Source: Steinernema hermaphroditum (taxonomy: Eukaryota > Nematoda > Chromadorea > Rhabditida > Steinernematidae). From it: a stretch of DNA of 64,000 bases. The position numbers were made by a program, and so were the translations under genes. The stretch covers positions 5,642,001-5,706,000 of the forward strand of contig CM059625.1 in the NCBI GenBank assembly GCA_030435675.1, given 5' to 3'. The first letter of the stretch is position 1; every line of letters starts with the position of its first letter. The notes beneath the pieces were generated by a model. That model saw only the letters and a program-made list of their open reading frames with translations. It ran no database searches and was not told where the DNA came from. Positions 1-13,400 of this stretch are shown piece after piece.

Positions 1-770
1 TCTGGTGATGGTCCTCGATTCTCTCGTTACTCGCCGACCGTATGAACTGTTAATGGACGGTCGAAGGTCGCTCACCGACCGCATGCATAATGTCCGTTCG
101 GTATTGGTGTTCCTTTTAACGGCAGCTAATAGAATGGGTCGGAATGCGCAAAGTGGTTTGAAAAGGAAAGGGGTGAAGTCGGGATGGGGTGGGCGGGTCG
201 TTTCGTACGCCGTTTTATACTACTATATCGGTCATACTATATGGATATGTTGTTCGGATTCCCTTCGGGGAGTGTTTGCGGAGTTGCACAAAATTGGGTG
301 ATGGGTTGTGGGGTGGTCCGGGATTGGGACCATGTGCCCGCCACCACATGCAGCGCTTCTTCTCCAGTGCAAGGCGGTGCAAATTCAATTTCCCGGGGCC
401 AGCAATCGTTGGCTATTCTTGAAACCGGATTCTCTATCTAGTATGGGCGCGCGCCGAAAAGCCGAAAATGACTGACGATTGATATCAGAACCGATATTAG
501 CATATTTGGTCGCGGGGCATTGGAAGTGAGAAGTCAGCCCGTCAATCACTCGTCCCTCGGTCGTTCGGACTGCACTCGAGACCGAGGGCGCCGGAGGCGT
601 AATGATGGAATTCGAGGTCGGTCATGTGTATCGATTTGACGGTCGACTCCCATGGAGGGAACTGGTGTTGTAGGGATTGTTGCGACTACTTCAAAAGGGA
701 TTTATTTATTCAGCGTCGCGACAGTGATTGTGTCGAGTTTGTTCACTTGAGTGATCGGGTACTCTTCGCC
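1..770. other. 5' flank without a supported gene
   Basis: I see no reading frame here that carries splice sites, a recognisable domain or a convincing start. The short open frames at 5-441 overlap one another in different frames and have unnatural composition. The stretch probably holds the promoter of the secreted-protein gene that starts at 797, or the far end of a gene outside the window. Confidence 0.5.
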
Positions 771-776
771 TTTCAG
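771..776 (+). promoter_or_regulatory. candidate spliced-leader (trans-splice) acceptor
   Basis: TTTCAG ends 20 bases before the ATG at 797 and follows a pyrimidine-rich run. No upstream donor or coding exon is visible. This spacing is typical of nematode SL1 acceptors, so it may mark the mRNA 5' end; that is inference from position. Confidence 0.4.
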
Positions 777-796
777 TGCCTTCTGCCGAGCCGAAC

Positions 797-2610
797 ATGG
801 GAATTTGTAGTGGCCTTCTGCTTGGAGGGCTACTTCTTGCCCATATCTCACTTTTTGCGCATGCTTCGAGTCTCCAGAAAGCGGCTTCTGACAACGAGAG
901 AAAAGCGGTAATTCACTTTCGTTTAATGCAGATGATGTTGGTGATGATGCGTGTTCGTGTACTCTCCCTCGATTTACTGTAATCACTTGGAAACTCGTTT
1001 ATCCATTTTGAGGGCAAGATGAAAAATCAAAAGTTAGTCTTTCCCACAGAACTCGATTATTCTTTCCACTTGTTTATATCGGATTAGGCAGAAATGCTCA
1101 AAAACTAAGCCGTTCCGCACAAATACAATCAGATAAAAGTTTAGTCAACTTCCCTAGAGGTTTGAAGAGCTTAAAAAAACTCGAAAACTTCCATCAGCAG
1201 TTCTCATCGTTGTGCTGAGTCACCGATTCTAATTTAGGGTACTTTCTGCGAGGATTATTCAATTTGTCTGTTGAAACTCGAGGGAAAACAGCGCGAATGT
1301 CTCGCCCAGCAGCGCAACCACACAGCTTCGTTGCATGGAAAAAGCGTCTCCAGGTTCGCCGAAGAGTGCACAACGAAGAAACGTCAACTGCGCCATGACA
1401 TCCGTGTTATGCAACATCGCAAAACGGAGGTGACACGGGATTGCGTGTCGAAGAACTTGCTGCTTGCCGAACGCGTCCTGGACGAACAACAGGTTCGTTG
1501 TTTTGTTACGAGCATGTTTTATTATGCAATCGTAATGAACAACATTCTGAGTCAGTAGATTGACTTACCCTACTTGCACAACAAGCCTTTGTAGCATGCT
1601 CTTTTTTTCTATGCTATAGTGCATCATGAAAATTTTCCCACGACCGCTCCTTGGCGTAGCTACTGGCACCTTTCTCGCCGGAACACAGTCATAAAGTTTT
1701 TTTCGTCTAGACATTAATGTGGTGCCACTGCATTATGGCGTGATAATAAGAAGCTTCGTTTACAGGAAAGCATTAAGTCAAAATCAATAGCGGACATAGT
1801 TCTTTTTGTAATCTTTGATTTCGTAGTTCTTTGGATGTATTTTCTTAGAGCCGAGCCTTTCTGGTTTCAATGAAACAAATGGATGACATAAGTTGCAAAT
1901 GCTGATTCTCTCTTTTCCGTATCCGCCCCCACTTTTGGAGTGAGATGTTGTTGTTTTTGCATAGTCATTTTACCTGCGATAGCAAACTGTCTTATGTAAA
2001 GCACGCTCTTGGTCTTTACAAAGTATATTCGATCTTATTTATTGTTATCAGTGTGTTGTGGCATGACCCAGAATGTCCATAGATTCTCGGACATGCAGAA
2101 TTGCTTTGGCATTTAGTTAGAGCTTATAGTTTACATGTAAAAACTGGTTCACCGACGTCATTGATCTCTGTTCCGATAAGAATGTAGTATGCAGGCGCTG
2201 AACAATTCCAAAGCTTATTTTAAAGTAATTACGCTCATCAATTAGGAGAAACGATGCACGGAAGTCCGAAAGACCTTGGAGAAGTTCACTGTGCCCGTTC
2301 ACGACTTGGTCCACAAGAAGAATCACCGGGCATCAAGGGATCGTCGGAGCAGTGACAAACAATCCAAAGACAATCACTGCCATCACCATGTAGCTCAACT
2401 CGAGAGAAAGTGCCATGTTTTGGCAGGTTGCTGTTCGACTTCCACGGAGTGTGTAGCTATGACGGTTCGCTAGAAAGTTCACATCATTTCAGATGTGGCT
2501 TGGACGCTGCTTCCTTGCACGACCAGATTTTCGAACTGAAACAGGAACTGCACAAAGTTCGCGCTCAGTGCGATCCCAACATGGACCAAGAGACTCTTCT
2601 GCGCCTTTGA
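797..2610 (+). CDS. Small secreted Cys-rich, Lys/Gln/Glu-rich protein, function unknown
   Basis: Four exons: 797-907, 1238-1492, 2246-2448 and 2493-2610, 228 residues. Donors are GTAATT, GTTCGT and GTGTGT; acceptors are ATTTAG, AATTAG and TTTCAG; phases 0, 0 and 2 all close. The N-terminus (MGICSGLLLGGLLLAHISLF) is a strong signal peptide with likely cleavage near residue 25. The mature chain has about 12 cysteines (for example CEDYSIC near 41-47, GCC near 182) and long charged helical stretches that could form coiled coils, including FELKQELHKVRAQC near the C-terminus. There is a basic, His/Ser-rich patch in exon 3 (NHCHHHVAQ). I do not recognise the family. It is probably an extracellular nematode protein held by disulphides. 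A candidate trans-splice acceptor lies just upstream and AATAAA follows at 2791. The last donor is the least certain junction; without it the frame would end at 2473. Confidence 0.72.
1662..1740 (+). repeat. Dispersed repeat, copy 1
   Basis: This 80-base stretch matches 4453-4536 in the same orientation. Shared blocks include CTCGCCGG, AACACAGTCATAAAGTTTTT, ATTAATG and GGTGCCACTGCATT, with small indels between them. The copy lies in intron 2 of the gene at 797-2610. I see no coding potential; a MITE-like or other non-autonomous element is possible. Confidence 0.65.
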
Positions 2611-2790
2611 CTTCTCGTTGCCTTCTCTTCCGTAGCTTTCATTCTCTGAACTCGTTAGCTTTAGATGTTACGTTTGATGTTACGTACAGGCTTTTCTGTT
2701 GATAATGTTTTACAGTAATAATTACTGCGATGTTACTTTCATAAAATGTGATAAGCTCCTTTTGAACGTGGTCATTGAAACTGCTTTTAT

Positions 2791-2796
2791 AATAAA
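2791..2796 (+). terminator. Poly(A) signal AATAAA of the secreted-protein gene
   Basis: A canonical AATAAA lies 181 bases after the stop codon at 2608-2610, the first such hexamer downstream of the gene. Confidence 0.6.
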
Positions 2797-4452
2797 AGTC
2801 GGATGAATACAAATGAAGCCAATTCATCTCTTCAGCTAGGAAGTTGTTCCAATTAGGTTCCATTTATTCAATCGCTTCTTACAGATTAAACAACTATACT
2901 TGCATTACGACACCAGTCAATCCAGTTTCCAATTTAAGATGCTTTAAGGGCACAATGTTACGAACAAAAAAGCTCTGAACAAGGGTAAAATTCTTCAATG
3001 CACAACCACTATCATGAGAAGATCACTTGAAAGCTTGATGGGATCGTTTTCGGCGGCGATAACTGTTTTTGTGAAGTCGGTTTTTTTCCATATGATGTTA
3101 TTATGCCCTTGCCTGGAACTCTTTTTCGTTTGGGACACTGTGCATAAGATTGCCAGTCATTTAAATTGTGTCATGTCATCTCATGTCATACTACCATACT
3201 ACAAAAAAATCATTTACATCTTTTAGCTATTTCGGTTCACATCGAGCGTAGTGTTCTCAATATGACAGACATTCGAAGCTTCATTCTAGCGTCTTGGTAA
3301 TATCTTCAGATTATCTATCCACCTTATGCAAGGTCTTCCAAATAGGCTTTCTAGTAGTTTCTTCACGTAATTCCACTTCCTTCTTCTTGCAGCCTCCTTC
3401 CAGTCTGATAGCTTCCTTCTTCATCGCTTTTCCTTATCAATTATCCGAATTCGCTATTCTTCCTTCCATGCGCTTTTGGGTACATTCAATCCTACTCGAA
3501 GCTGCATTGGTAAGAGTCCAGATTCCAGAACCGTATAACATCGCGGGTGGGATATATTGATCAATCAATCAATCGCTTCTTTGGAGGGGTAGGTACTCAT
3601 CAAGAAAGAAAAAATGTCTACAAGGGGTGTACGCTGTCACTATTCGTCGGAGTTGTGGTTTCGCGGCAATAGAAAATTCAGAAGAGATGCCATTAAATAT
3701 TATAAAGCAGCACTAATAGCGATATTTTTCACGTTTTAGAATCGACCCCCCGAACGCATGTGTTGCTCGGAGAGTTGTGAATGTGCGCCAGTTAGACATG
3801 CTCTCAATGATTAACAGGTCGGAAGAGTTAGACGAAGAGATCGTATCTCGAGGCGACGTAAAATGTTGCGATATCATCGTAAACGTTTTACTCGATAACA
3901 AAGTGGATATTATCGGCTGCATCGTTTTTGACTCTTGATCAACGACAGATACCGAATCATGAGCCTTAGAATCCCTATTATGAATTCTCATCCCATCTGC
4001 TCGGTCCAAGCGATGACGATTCCACATCTGGTATCAACTTTAGCAGTTTAAATGAAAAAAATCAGATCCAAAAGTACAACCATTGGCAGCTTTTGACACC
4101 TTTTTGTACCTTTATTAAACAGCTGCGAAGGAAGCAGCTTTGTCCTTCCCCGTCAAAGTACATTCCACAACGCGAATTGTATTGAATTGACTTTACTCAG
4201 CAGTAACAACATCCACAGTCCAGCCACAAAAAAAACGGTCGCATAGGCATCATTTGGGAATTCGCTAATTAAGTACAGCTCTATTAATACATGGCTTTTC
4301 AATCCCCCTGACGCTCGATTAGTCACCTCATTCCCAAAGCGAAGTTTTTCACTCGCCTTCTGAGCCAAGTGCATGTGAAACGTTTTTTTCATCGAAACTA
4401 TCGTTTCCCACGGCGTCTTCCGATAGAGTAGACGGATGTCGGCGCTGACTAA

Positions 4453-4536
4453 CTGGCGGCACCGTGCTCGCCGGAAACACAGTCATAAAGTTTTTATTTC
4501 GTCGGGATATTAATGAGGTGCCACTGCATTTTCGCG
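4453..4536 (+). repeat. Dispersed repeat, copy 2
   Basis: About 80 bases here match copy 1 at 1662-1740 with roughly 80 percent identity by eye. The shared sequence may extend leftward, since both copies are preceded by TTCCCACG (near 1634 and 4405), but there the spacing differs. Confidence 0.65.
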
Positions 4537-7445
4537 TTACGAAGGTGTAAAACGAAGCATTATCAAAACATCAGAAATGCTGAAGACGTGCCATAGATAT
4601 TTTGCTGTGTGGCATGAAGAAGCAATATTAATGTAGAGGGCTCCTCCGCTTGCATAAAACGTAGATGATGTATGAGACTCTATAGTGTATGTTGTTACGT
4701 TGTTTCCCGCAAAATCGCAGATCTCTGACGAGTTGAGACTCACCAAGCAAATGCTGAGTTCATGACGCACATCCCCATTCACAACATCTACATGACTCAT
4801 GCTTACAATAAGAATTTGTCGTTCGCAAAACCTGCTTACATCTGCATAAACACGCGGAAGTAACCGATGACAACTCATCGAGAACTGCGTCGACAGTTTT
4901 GCATTTTGTTTTTGTAGGGGCTCCTCATTCTGTGACAAAGTTTGCTGGATAGAAGCTTGTGCAATATAATGTTCTTTGATTACTAAACGTTTACAGTTAT
5001 ATAACAGAAATCAAGGTATTGCTGGTACCACCCGTTTGCAGGCAGGTGTCTCGGAGTGGACAAAACGTGGACAGCAAAAATCCAAGTTTTAATGAACGCT
5101 CAACTCGTTAAACAATCTATTCACATAAAGGTTAGGCAGGTCAGTAGGGAGAGTAGACGGTAAAACAGCTTATCATTTTAAAGATGTAAATGTCGCTGTT
5201 TTTGATGCGGTAGTCAGATTTATGTGTGACATTTGGAGAATGATTCGGAGCAGGTTCATGATTCACTCAAACTCATTTCCATGCAACGCACTAATATTTA
5301 ATCTCGCAATCTCCATGACACACTGCTACCAGGAAGCACCTGACAAGAGTTGACCTCCATCGCCTATTTGATACAGTAGTCGATGTTGAAATGTGGCGTA
5401 GATCTACTTAGAGAAGTGCTGAACTCATAGTTGATTATTAGCCTACAGCGCCTCGTGATTCACAACGAGTTGTAGGCAAAAGGTGTAGTCCGTAGTTGAC
5501 ACAGTCTCGTTCTGCTCAAGTCAGAAGTCAGAACATCGAGTAAGTTTATGATGCGTCACTGACAGAATCAGATCACGAAAACCTGCCTGTTCTGTTCACG
5601 CACCATATCCGTGTGTTGCCTGTCTAGGTTCGATGGAAGTCATAATATCGAAATCTTCATAAATATGGAACTGTATCAATGGCATGTAGAAAATGTATAT
5701 GTTGTCCATCGTTATACATTACACTGATCTTCTGATATCCATCCTGAAAATGTTCAAACGTCCACTCATTAGTAGAACACGAATTGTCTTGTATTTTTGT
5801 TGTGCCTCAGTCAGCCCCGTTCAATCGACCGCAGCTGATATGGTGTGTGTCCAAATTTTTGATTTCGATGGTTAAAGATTGTAGACGCCGAGCACACGCA
5901 ACATCGAAGCCATTTGTCATTTGGCATTCGCGTTGATTCACTCACGAAACAGCCTGACCGGTTCTTTCTGTGTTTGCACTCAGGGATCCCGAACATAAAT
6001 TGAGCGGAAAAAAATGACAACGACGTAGATCGACGGGGGACAAAACAAACAATTGCTCATTTTTGTATAGTTTTGCGCCAGATCAGACATTTAAACTGGC
6101 CGAAAGATGAACATTGCTATGTGCTATGGGTAGAGAAGATGATTCTCGAGCACCACCAATGCTTACTCCGACGTAAACGACGTTCTGTGACATGTCTTGT
6201 GTAAGATTATAGCCCTGAGTTCTGTTACGGAAATAGGCGTAGCAGAAATTGATTAATGGCGTTCTAGACATCATGCCAAGACACACTGCAGCACGACTAG
6301 AAACTACGCGCTCTTGGCGAGGCATGCCCTAACTAGCATTATTTAAAGGACATAAGATATGGGAAAAAGCTTGCAAAGCGAGAGTTTCATTTGTTTCACT
6401 TCTGTTTTCCGGTTGAGGTCGGAATGCCTCTCCGATGGGATCGTTATAGTCACTCCAATTTCCGAAAACATGTCCCATAGTCGAAGACACTACTACGCAT
6501 ATGGCGAAAATAGACGACAGTGATTCAGAGGACAGTCCCGGAAGGAAACGGACGACTCTATCATCCGCATTAATCCGGACTTACGTCTGCACTGTCTGCC
6601 AAGCTGTGTCTCATATTTGGATCGCTGTTTTGGCTCGTCTCCAAGCCGGGCAGCAATATCAAATGAGGACAAGTCGAGACATTGTTTTTATGATTCACTA
6701 TGGGTTCGCAAGAACACCGCAATTAATTAAGTCATATGTTTGCTTAGTGGAGAATTCTGTCGAAGAAAGGTCGCGGAGTATGTCGAGATGAATGATGGTG
6801 AATGACAAAAAGGAAAGTTTAACGAGATAATGCGCTGTGGCTGTGTGCTTAGGTGAGTCACCCTCTCAGATCGTTTGCTCTTGTCAGTCCTTCTGTGCTT
6901 ATCGCTGCATATCGGCTTCTCCAAGCGATAACACCATCCATCACACGTCAGACCACACGATCACTTATTTTTTACCTTTTTATATAATATTTGACATTAC
7001 ATCATCCAAATTTGCAATTGCAAGTTATATGAACAAAGAGATATAGAACATATCAGAACAGAACGCACCGTTACATAGAAGAAAACAATGAGAGAGAAGA
7101 AAGAACGGAATCGGAAGGAATCTGTGCAATGTCAATCAAATTGTCTGTTTGAGGGGGGTTTGAGGAGCGCGGAGAACACGAAGATTCTCCTTGTTTCGGA
7201 CAATTTCACGGAGCTGCGCTTTCGGCTTCCATATTCGATACTTCTTTTAGGATGAAACGGTGCCTTTCTGCATTTCACCCGTGGAAAGTTTGTAGGGGGG
7301 TACGGTAATTAATTGAAAATGTGTCGTATTATATTGGGTCGACAGGGGAGTAGCATAGAAGAGTTCGCTCGGTTATATACATAGTAGCAAATGGGACGCG
7401 ACAAAAGGTATGTGAATACGAAAATGGTAAGGTTGCACAATCGAT

Positions 7446-10400
7446 CTAGACCACCACGATTTCAAGGCTACTAGAGGAGCTAAGGGACTCCGCATCGGCC
7501 GCATTAAGGTCGCCGCTCCTCTCGGGGGTCGTTTCGGAGGGAGGTGAAGAGTTCGACTCGAATGGAGGAGTATCTTCCCGAGGAGCCAACTCGGTATTTG
7601 GCGAAACGGACGCTGAGATGGCCGAGTTACGAACGGAGTTGAATTCGGACGTGCCTTCTACGTAGCCGCTCTCAGGACTTTCTGTGTCCATGCTGTAGTG
7701 GGGTGAGAGGAATGGTGACGACGCGAGTGAAGAAGAGGAGAGACTTTCTGGTTTGTCGAGAAGCTGGCCTGGATTGTAGTTCTCGCGCAGAGTGACTACG
7801 GCGGTGGGAGGCTTTTCTTCTTCAACTTGTGAGGAACTTTGCGACCGAGGAGATGAGAGTTCAGATTGGAAGACGGGGTTCGCTGCGAAAATCGGGCAGG
7901 ATTCGGAGATCGTTGGGAATTCGGTTGTGTATGTGCTGGGAGTCAATGAATACTTGGACTTGTTTAGAGACTTCTGCTGCAATGCGCTCATGGCAGCGGC
8001 GCTTGAGGCGAAAATGGGATTCGAAATGCTCATTTCTTGGGGAGTCGAGAAAGTGAGTCGCTCGAATTCGGTCGACGGAGAGGGAAGCTCCTTGCGCTGC
8101 TCGCCATGTCCAATATGTCCTGGTCTTCGTTGACGATTATTCCCGAAACGGGTGGGACGCTGAAGCTTTGGTTCTGGGAGCGGTTTCACCTCCTGAGTAG
8201 GTGTCGTAAGGGGAAGCGAAGGGAACAGCTGCTTGGGTCGTTCGTGCTTGGGGTAGGGAGTATCGGACGCGCGTTTGCCGTACTCGTTCACCCCAGGCGA
8301 ACTGGGAATGTCGAACATGCGAGTGGGTCGCTGTAGTCGGAACGTTGAGCTCGATGCGACATGTCCCAAACTAGCCGACTTCGGAAGAGTGGAGTTCAGT
8401 GAGACCGGAGCTGTCTTCTGTAGAGGAATATCTCACTCTGTGGTCCATAGCGCTATCACTAACCGGACATTTTTCGTCGTCACTGGAGTTGACGCTGTTG
8501 CTGGTGTTCGTATTGCTGATGGGAGAAACCGAGGCGCTCGGTGGAGGAGTGAGAATGTTCATCTTCTGAAGCATTTTCTCATACTCGAACAGCTGGCTCA
8601 TAAAGTTGAAATTGGGCGAAATCGTCGGTCGTCGTTCTTTGACGAATCTGTAGATACACAAGAAGGTTTCCGATAAAGCCCGGCTGTCTCACTTGTATGC
8701 CTCATCTTGGTTCATCTTTTTGTAGCGCATTACGTAGGCGACCGCCATCGTTGGACTGCGAGAAATTCCCGCAAGACAGTGAACCAGAGCGACTTCGTTT
8801 CTTGCGCGAACTTGTTCTGAAGAAGGGGCGCATTTGAATTAACGCCAAATTCGGACGAGCATTACCGAGAATATCGAATGCTTGTTCGAAGTGCGGAAGA
8901 AGCTTTGCAGTGGCGGTGTCGTTCACCGGGAACCGGATGAACTTCGTGTCATCGTTGATGAATCCGGGACGGGGGCAATTAACGCTTAGATTGAGAACGT
9001 AAGTGATGTTGTGCTCCTAGAGCGTAGGACTCGGTTGAGCGGAAGTCACAAATGAAGCCTACCTGCATGACCTCCTCGTTAAGCGCGTCTTGCTGCGAGC
9101 CAAGGTAGAGGAACGGGAAGATCTGCGTGGGCCCCACGTTCTCCAGTTCGTTATCGAAACACGGAAAAGACGACATTGACGGCGTTGTTAACGGAACACC
9201 CGAGGGGTCAACAACGGGAGTGTTGGCGCCGCCAACCTTCTCACTGCTGTCGCAGAGTTCGGGAAAGCGCAGGTGAAAGTCGACGAAACCTCCTACAAAT
9301 ATGAGTAACATTTAGACGGTAGAAATTGGCAAGATCCCCGCGGCGGCCTCTCCAATCATCTCCCAATCACCTGCGCACAGCACCCATACGCGCCCGCACC
9401 AACGTACAAAGAAGAGACACGCACACGATGAACGCCAAAGCTGCAGGCAATATATCTCGTTCGTTTTTAGACTGTGAATCATCGTGACTATGAACGAAAA
9501 CATATGACAGACCATCAATCGATGATCGCATTGATAAGCGAATCGGGAGTGCTGAGGACAGACACGCTGTCGTGGCGGCTACCAATGAAAGTGTAAGGGG
9601 ACACCGGATTGGAAATCAGTAAAACGGAGCTCATAAGGACTAATTCACAGGCATTAATTAGCCTATTATGCATATGAGAATGGCCGAGGGAAGGGGAGGG
9701 GTTGGGTAAGGGTTCGGCTGTGGCCAGCGGTGCCAAATGTAGAAAGGGAAAAAAGCGCGTCAGGGCTTTACTCGGGTTCGCGCATTCCACTTTGCAAAGG
9801 GTTGCCGACGGAGGGCGCACCCGTGCGCGGAGATGAATGGGATGGGACCAAGGTGGTGACACACTGCAAAACGAGAGAGCAGGTGTCGCCTGGAGGGCGG
9901 CGGTATCGGACAGACAGTGAGAAACCGTAACGACAGCGCATGCAAACAGACACTTCGCTGACTCATCGGTGGCACGCACGTGCACCGTATTTATGTTCTC
10001 GGATTGCTGCGAAACCATTTCTACGCAGAAAAAGCGCTTCAAGAACGGCGAAACGTCCAGAAATAGAAAAACTCCCCATGACAGCTTTTCTTCTGCATCT
10101 TTTGGTAAGGGTGAATCGTCGATGTTCGCAATAAAGCGGCCAACGAGAGATCTTCAGAAGCAGCTGACTTTTGAGAGTTCGCCGCGTGCGACTACCGTAG
10201 AAGGTCTCAAAGAAAGGGGAGGGCATCGGTGACGCGAGTGTCGCCGCGGCACGGCCAAGTGCGGCAAGTAAGTGCGCGGAAAAGCGGTGGTGTCCGTTTG
10301 CTGCAACCGCTGCTTGCTACCATCTTCTCTGCTTCTTCAACTACTGGTTCTTATGCTTTTGAGACCGCCCGGACGGGTCTGCGAGGGTCCCAGGACGAAA

Positions 10401-13400
10401 TCGATAGCGACGGTGCCATGAATGACGCTGGGCGGCCGATGACTCATCGGACAGCCGCCGGCGGCCCGGGCCAATTCGAATTTTGCTGCCTATATGGACG
10501 CCGCTTGCGGCTGGGCAAAAACAAATATTTCTCGAAGCAGCGCGTTCGACAAATCGTCGATCTTCGAGTGGCGGGTACCCTACCCAGGGAAACAGAGACG
10601 GCGTCCTTTGCATACCTGGAATCGCCGGTTTCGAGTACCATTTGATTCGCAAGAGTTGTAGTTCACAAAAACACAATTTAGCTACGCAAGAAAATTCGAT
10701 TAACTCTATTGCGCGTGGAGGGTAACCTTATCGGAAAAGGGGAAATTTGTCTCGTGGCATTTGACGCATAGGTAACCGGAAAACAACGCAAAAGGGTTGA
10801 CGATCGCCGAACGCGACAGATGATCGTATGATAATCAACGTACGGGCGTTGGCGCAGTGATGCGAACAACAGAAGGCACTGCGAAACTCACTAGATCAAC
10901 GATTCCGGTGAAAAATTGTTCGCTGTGACGCACAAATCGCTGGGAACCAAACGTTTTGGGTGGGTTCGGTTTGCAAAAGTTCAATGGCACAATGTCCTCC
11001 TATTATCATTGCCAAATCTATCCAAGCAGAAAAAATGCATCGTCTGGTGGCTGTTGTTTGGCACGCGCTCGCTCGTTTGCTTCTTTTGACCAACTTTTCT
11101 ATCGTCTCGCCGATTCGTTATTTGCTGATTCATGCGCGGCTCACAAAAAAAGACGGCCTTTCCGTCTTAGAAGCAATAAAACATTAAACAAACTATGCTA
11201 AGCGGCCAAGAGGTTCTCGCTGCGCTGCCTCAGCTACTAATCAGATGCCACGGGGGGTGACCCTTAAGGAGGGCAGTTCACAAGTGAGGGGAGCGGAAGG
11301 AAGGAAACATGAAGCAGCCGCTGAGGACAGCGTTCCCGCGCCACTAATATCGAATTCCCCGCTGGGCTACGAGAGTGTTCAAAGCAACTGGCGCGACTTT
11401 GAGGGCATGGTCGCTTTTTTTCGGTGTACAATTGGTACCTTCGGCCGTCCGCCCCTGACGGGATCGCGCACCCAGGAGGTGACGCCATTTCTACCAACCG
11501 CAGATTTCGTTTTTAGCAGGAAAAGGAGATTTGCTTCGAAAAGAGAGAATACAATTTTGAGGGTTCGAAAGCGCATGTCACACGCAATATTCCGTTCCTG
11601 GCACGTATGTAAGAAGATAAAACTGCTACAAATCCTAATGCATTAATCTCAGCTGCTATGCATCATCGCGAGACGCCGAAACACCTCCGGCATCTAACTA
11701 AGCGGATACTAAAGCCCCAATCAGCTCTGGCGGTGCCAAAATAATCCGTTCACTTAAATGTGAGTGTCCAATATCTCACGCGCCGAAGATCTGAAAAGCC
11801 CTTAAGCGCCTTCAACACTCATCTCGGAGAGTGCATTCGAGTGACTAACGGCTAGAGCGCTTTCCTAAATCGGAATAATCTCCGCTCCTCGACGTAGGTC
11901 TTCGAGGGACTGATGGGTTTTCGCGCGATTCGACGACGCCAGCTTCGCAGCCGGCGGGCAGAGGGCCATTAGCTATTCACATAATAACAAATTCTTCTGA
12001 GCCTCGTGCAAGTGCGAGCTGGACGGATATGACTCATTCGCGCCGCCATCGTCTTGGCCATTCCCCAATCTCATCGACTTTTTCTCGGCATGCCGCCGAG
12101 GGCTAGCAACAAACACCGATCGGCGGGCCACCCACGATGAAAACGTACTCACCCTTAAGCACCATAACAGTGCGGAATCTATCGCTGTTCGCCTTGACAA
12201 TCTGCTCGTAAAGGATCGCTAGAAAAGCTTCCGAAGAGGTGTCGGCACAAGAGTTGGGAGTGGAGCACGACCTTCCGCTTCCGTAGAGCACGAGGTCGAC
12301 CTTCTCTCCGGTGTTGAGTCTATCGTACTGCGAGAGATGCTTGTTGATAAAGTCGCAACAGCCACCCTGCAAACGCGTTCGGTTTAACGAAAAATGTTGT
12401 GAACTGCTTATGTCCTCGAAAGAAAAAATCGGACTCCCGCGAGAGTCGCGCAGCCGTCAGGGCCGCTCATTTGCGAGTCTGGTACAACAACAACAGCCGT
12501 GACGTGTCTTCACTGTTTTCACGTCTTGCTCATTGAGAGCGTTCGATGTGAGAAATGCACTTGCGATAGCTGGAAAACCATTTGTTTTCGCCTCGACTTT
12601 TTGTTTACATAGTTATTAAGGTAATTAATATTTAAGAAAATTGGTCAAAACGCAAATTGCTCTGTTTTTCTTCGTCGCTCAGAAGCGGTCGCGCCAACTG
12701 TCGTCGCGGCGATTTCCCGGAAAATCGCAACCGCCTGACTTACTGTTTGTGAGGGTGTGTCACCGGGAATACCTTCGGTTTGTTTCATGTCGGCGGGTCG
12801 CGACCCACCTGCGAAAACAAACGAGATACTCGAATGTGACGTAAATGAGCGAATGATTCAATCGGCGAAGAACTGTAAAACGCGGATGTCGCTCTCCAAC
12901 TCCCGCCCAGCGACTCATTCGCAAACAGCTCATTTGTGCTAAATGACTTCGGCTGTTTGGAGAGTACTACGGTATGTTTTTAGTACACGCACTTTGAGTC
13001 AGAGTCATCGAAACACTTTTTCGCACTACCGACAGCCGCGCAATTACTACTGATTATGATGCGAGAGCGCAGAGAAGCCGGGTAAAGCAGGCACTTAAGC
13101 GTGCGCGCACCTGGCTGAGCGATAGGTGAAAAGAGGATGGCTGTAGTTTGGAATAGGCCAATGAGAGATGAGTAAGGCAGAGCGGGGGGTCATGCATATC
13201 GCTTGCAGGGTACGGTAGCGTCACCTTGCCAGCCTCAATGACAGATGCAGAATGGCCTAGACGGCGCGTAAAGTACTCGCGGACCGACCGCGTCGGTGAT
13301 TGTTCGCGCAGATGACTAATTCCGTGACACATCGGCCCCGCAACGGACACACGTATAGTTCTCAGAGATATAAAATAGAGCTGAGTGCGTGAGTCATCCA

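Larger units (their letters stand above)
2611..7445. other. Intergenic stretch between the secreted-protein gene and vhp-1
   Basis: The only clear structure is the second copy of a dispersed repeat at 4453-4536 and the poly(A) signal at 2791. A 133-codon frame on the minus strand at 4537-4938 begins where that repeat ends; it has no splice context and no recognised motif. Frames at 3713-4027 and 6501-6791 are likewise unsupported. The part next to 7445 should contain the vhp-1 3' UTR. Confidence 0.5.

Noticed and set aside
4537..4938. 133-codon minus-strand frame
   Set aside because: No recognised features; it abuts a dispersed repeat and has no plausible promoter or splice context.
8371..8463. 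Apparent frameshift in vhp-1 after the phosphatase domain
   Set aside because: A 46-base intron (8418-8463, donor GTTAGT, acceptor CTCTACAG) restores the frame, so no frameshift is needed.
9515..10645. Long open frames (175 and 138 codons) within a vhp-1 intron
   Set aside because: They lie on opposite strands, have no domain content and sit inside an intron whose flanking exons join in phase.
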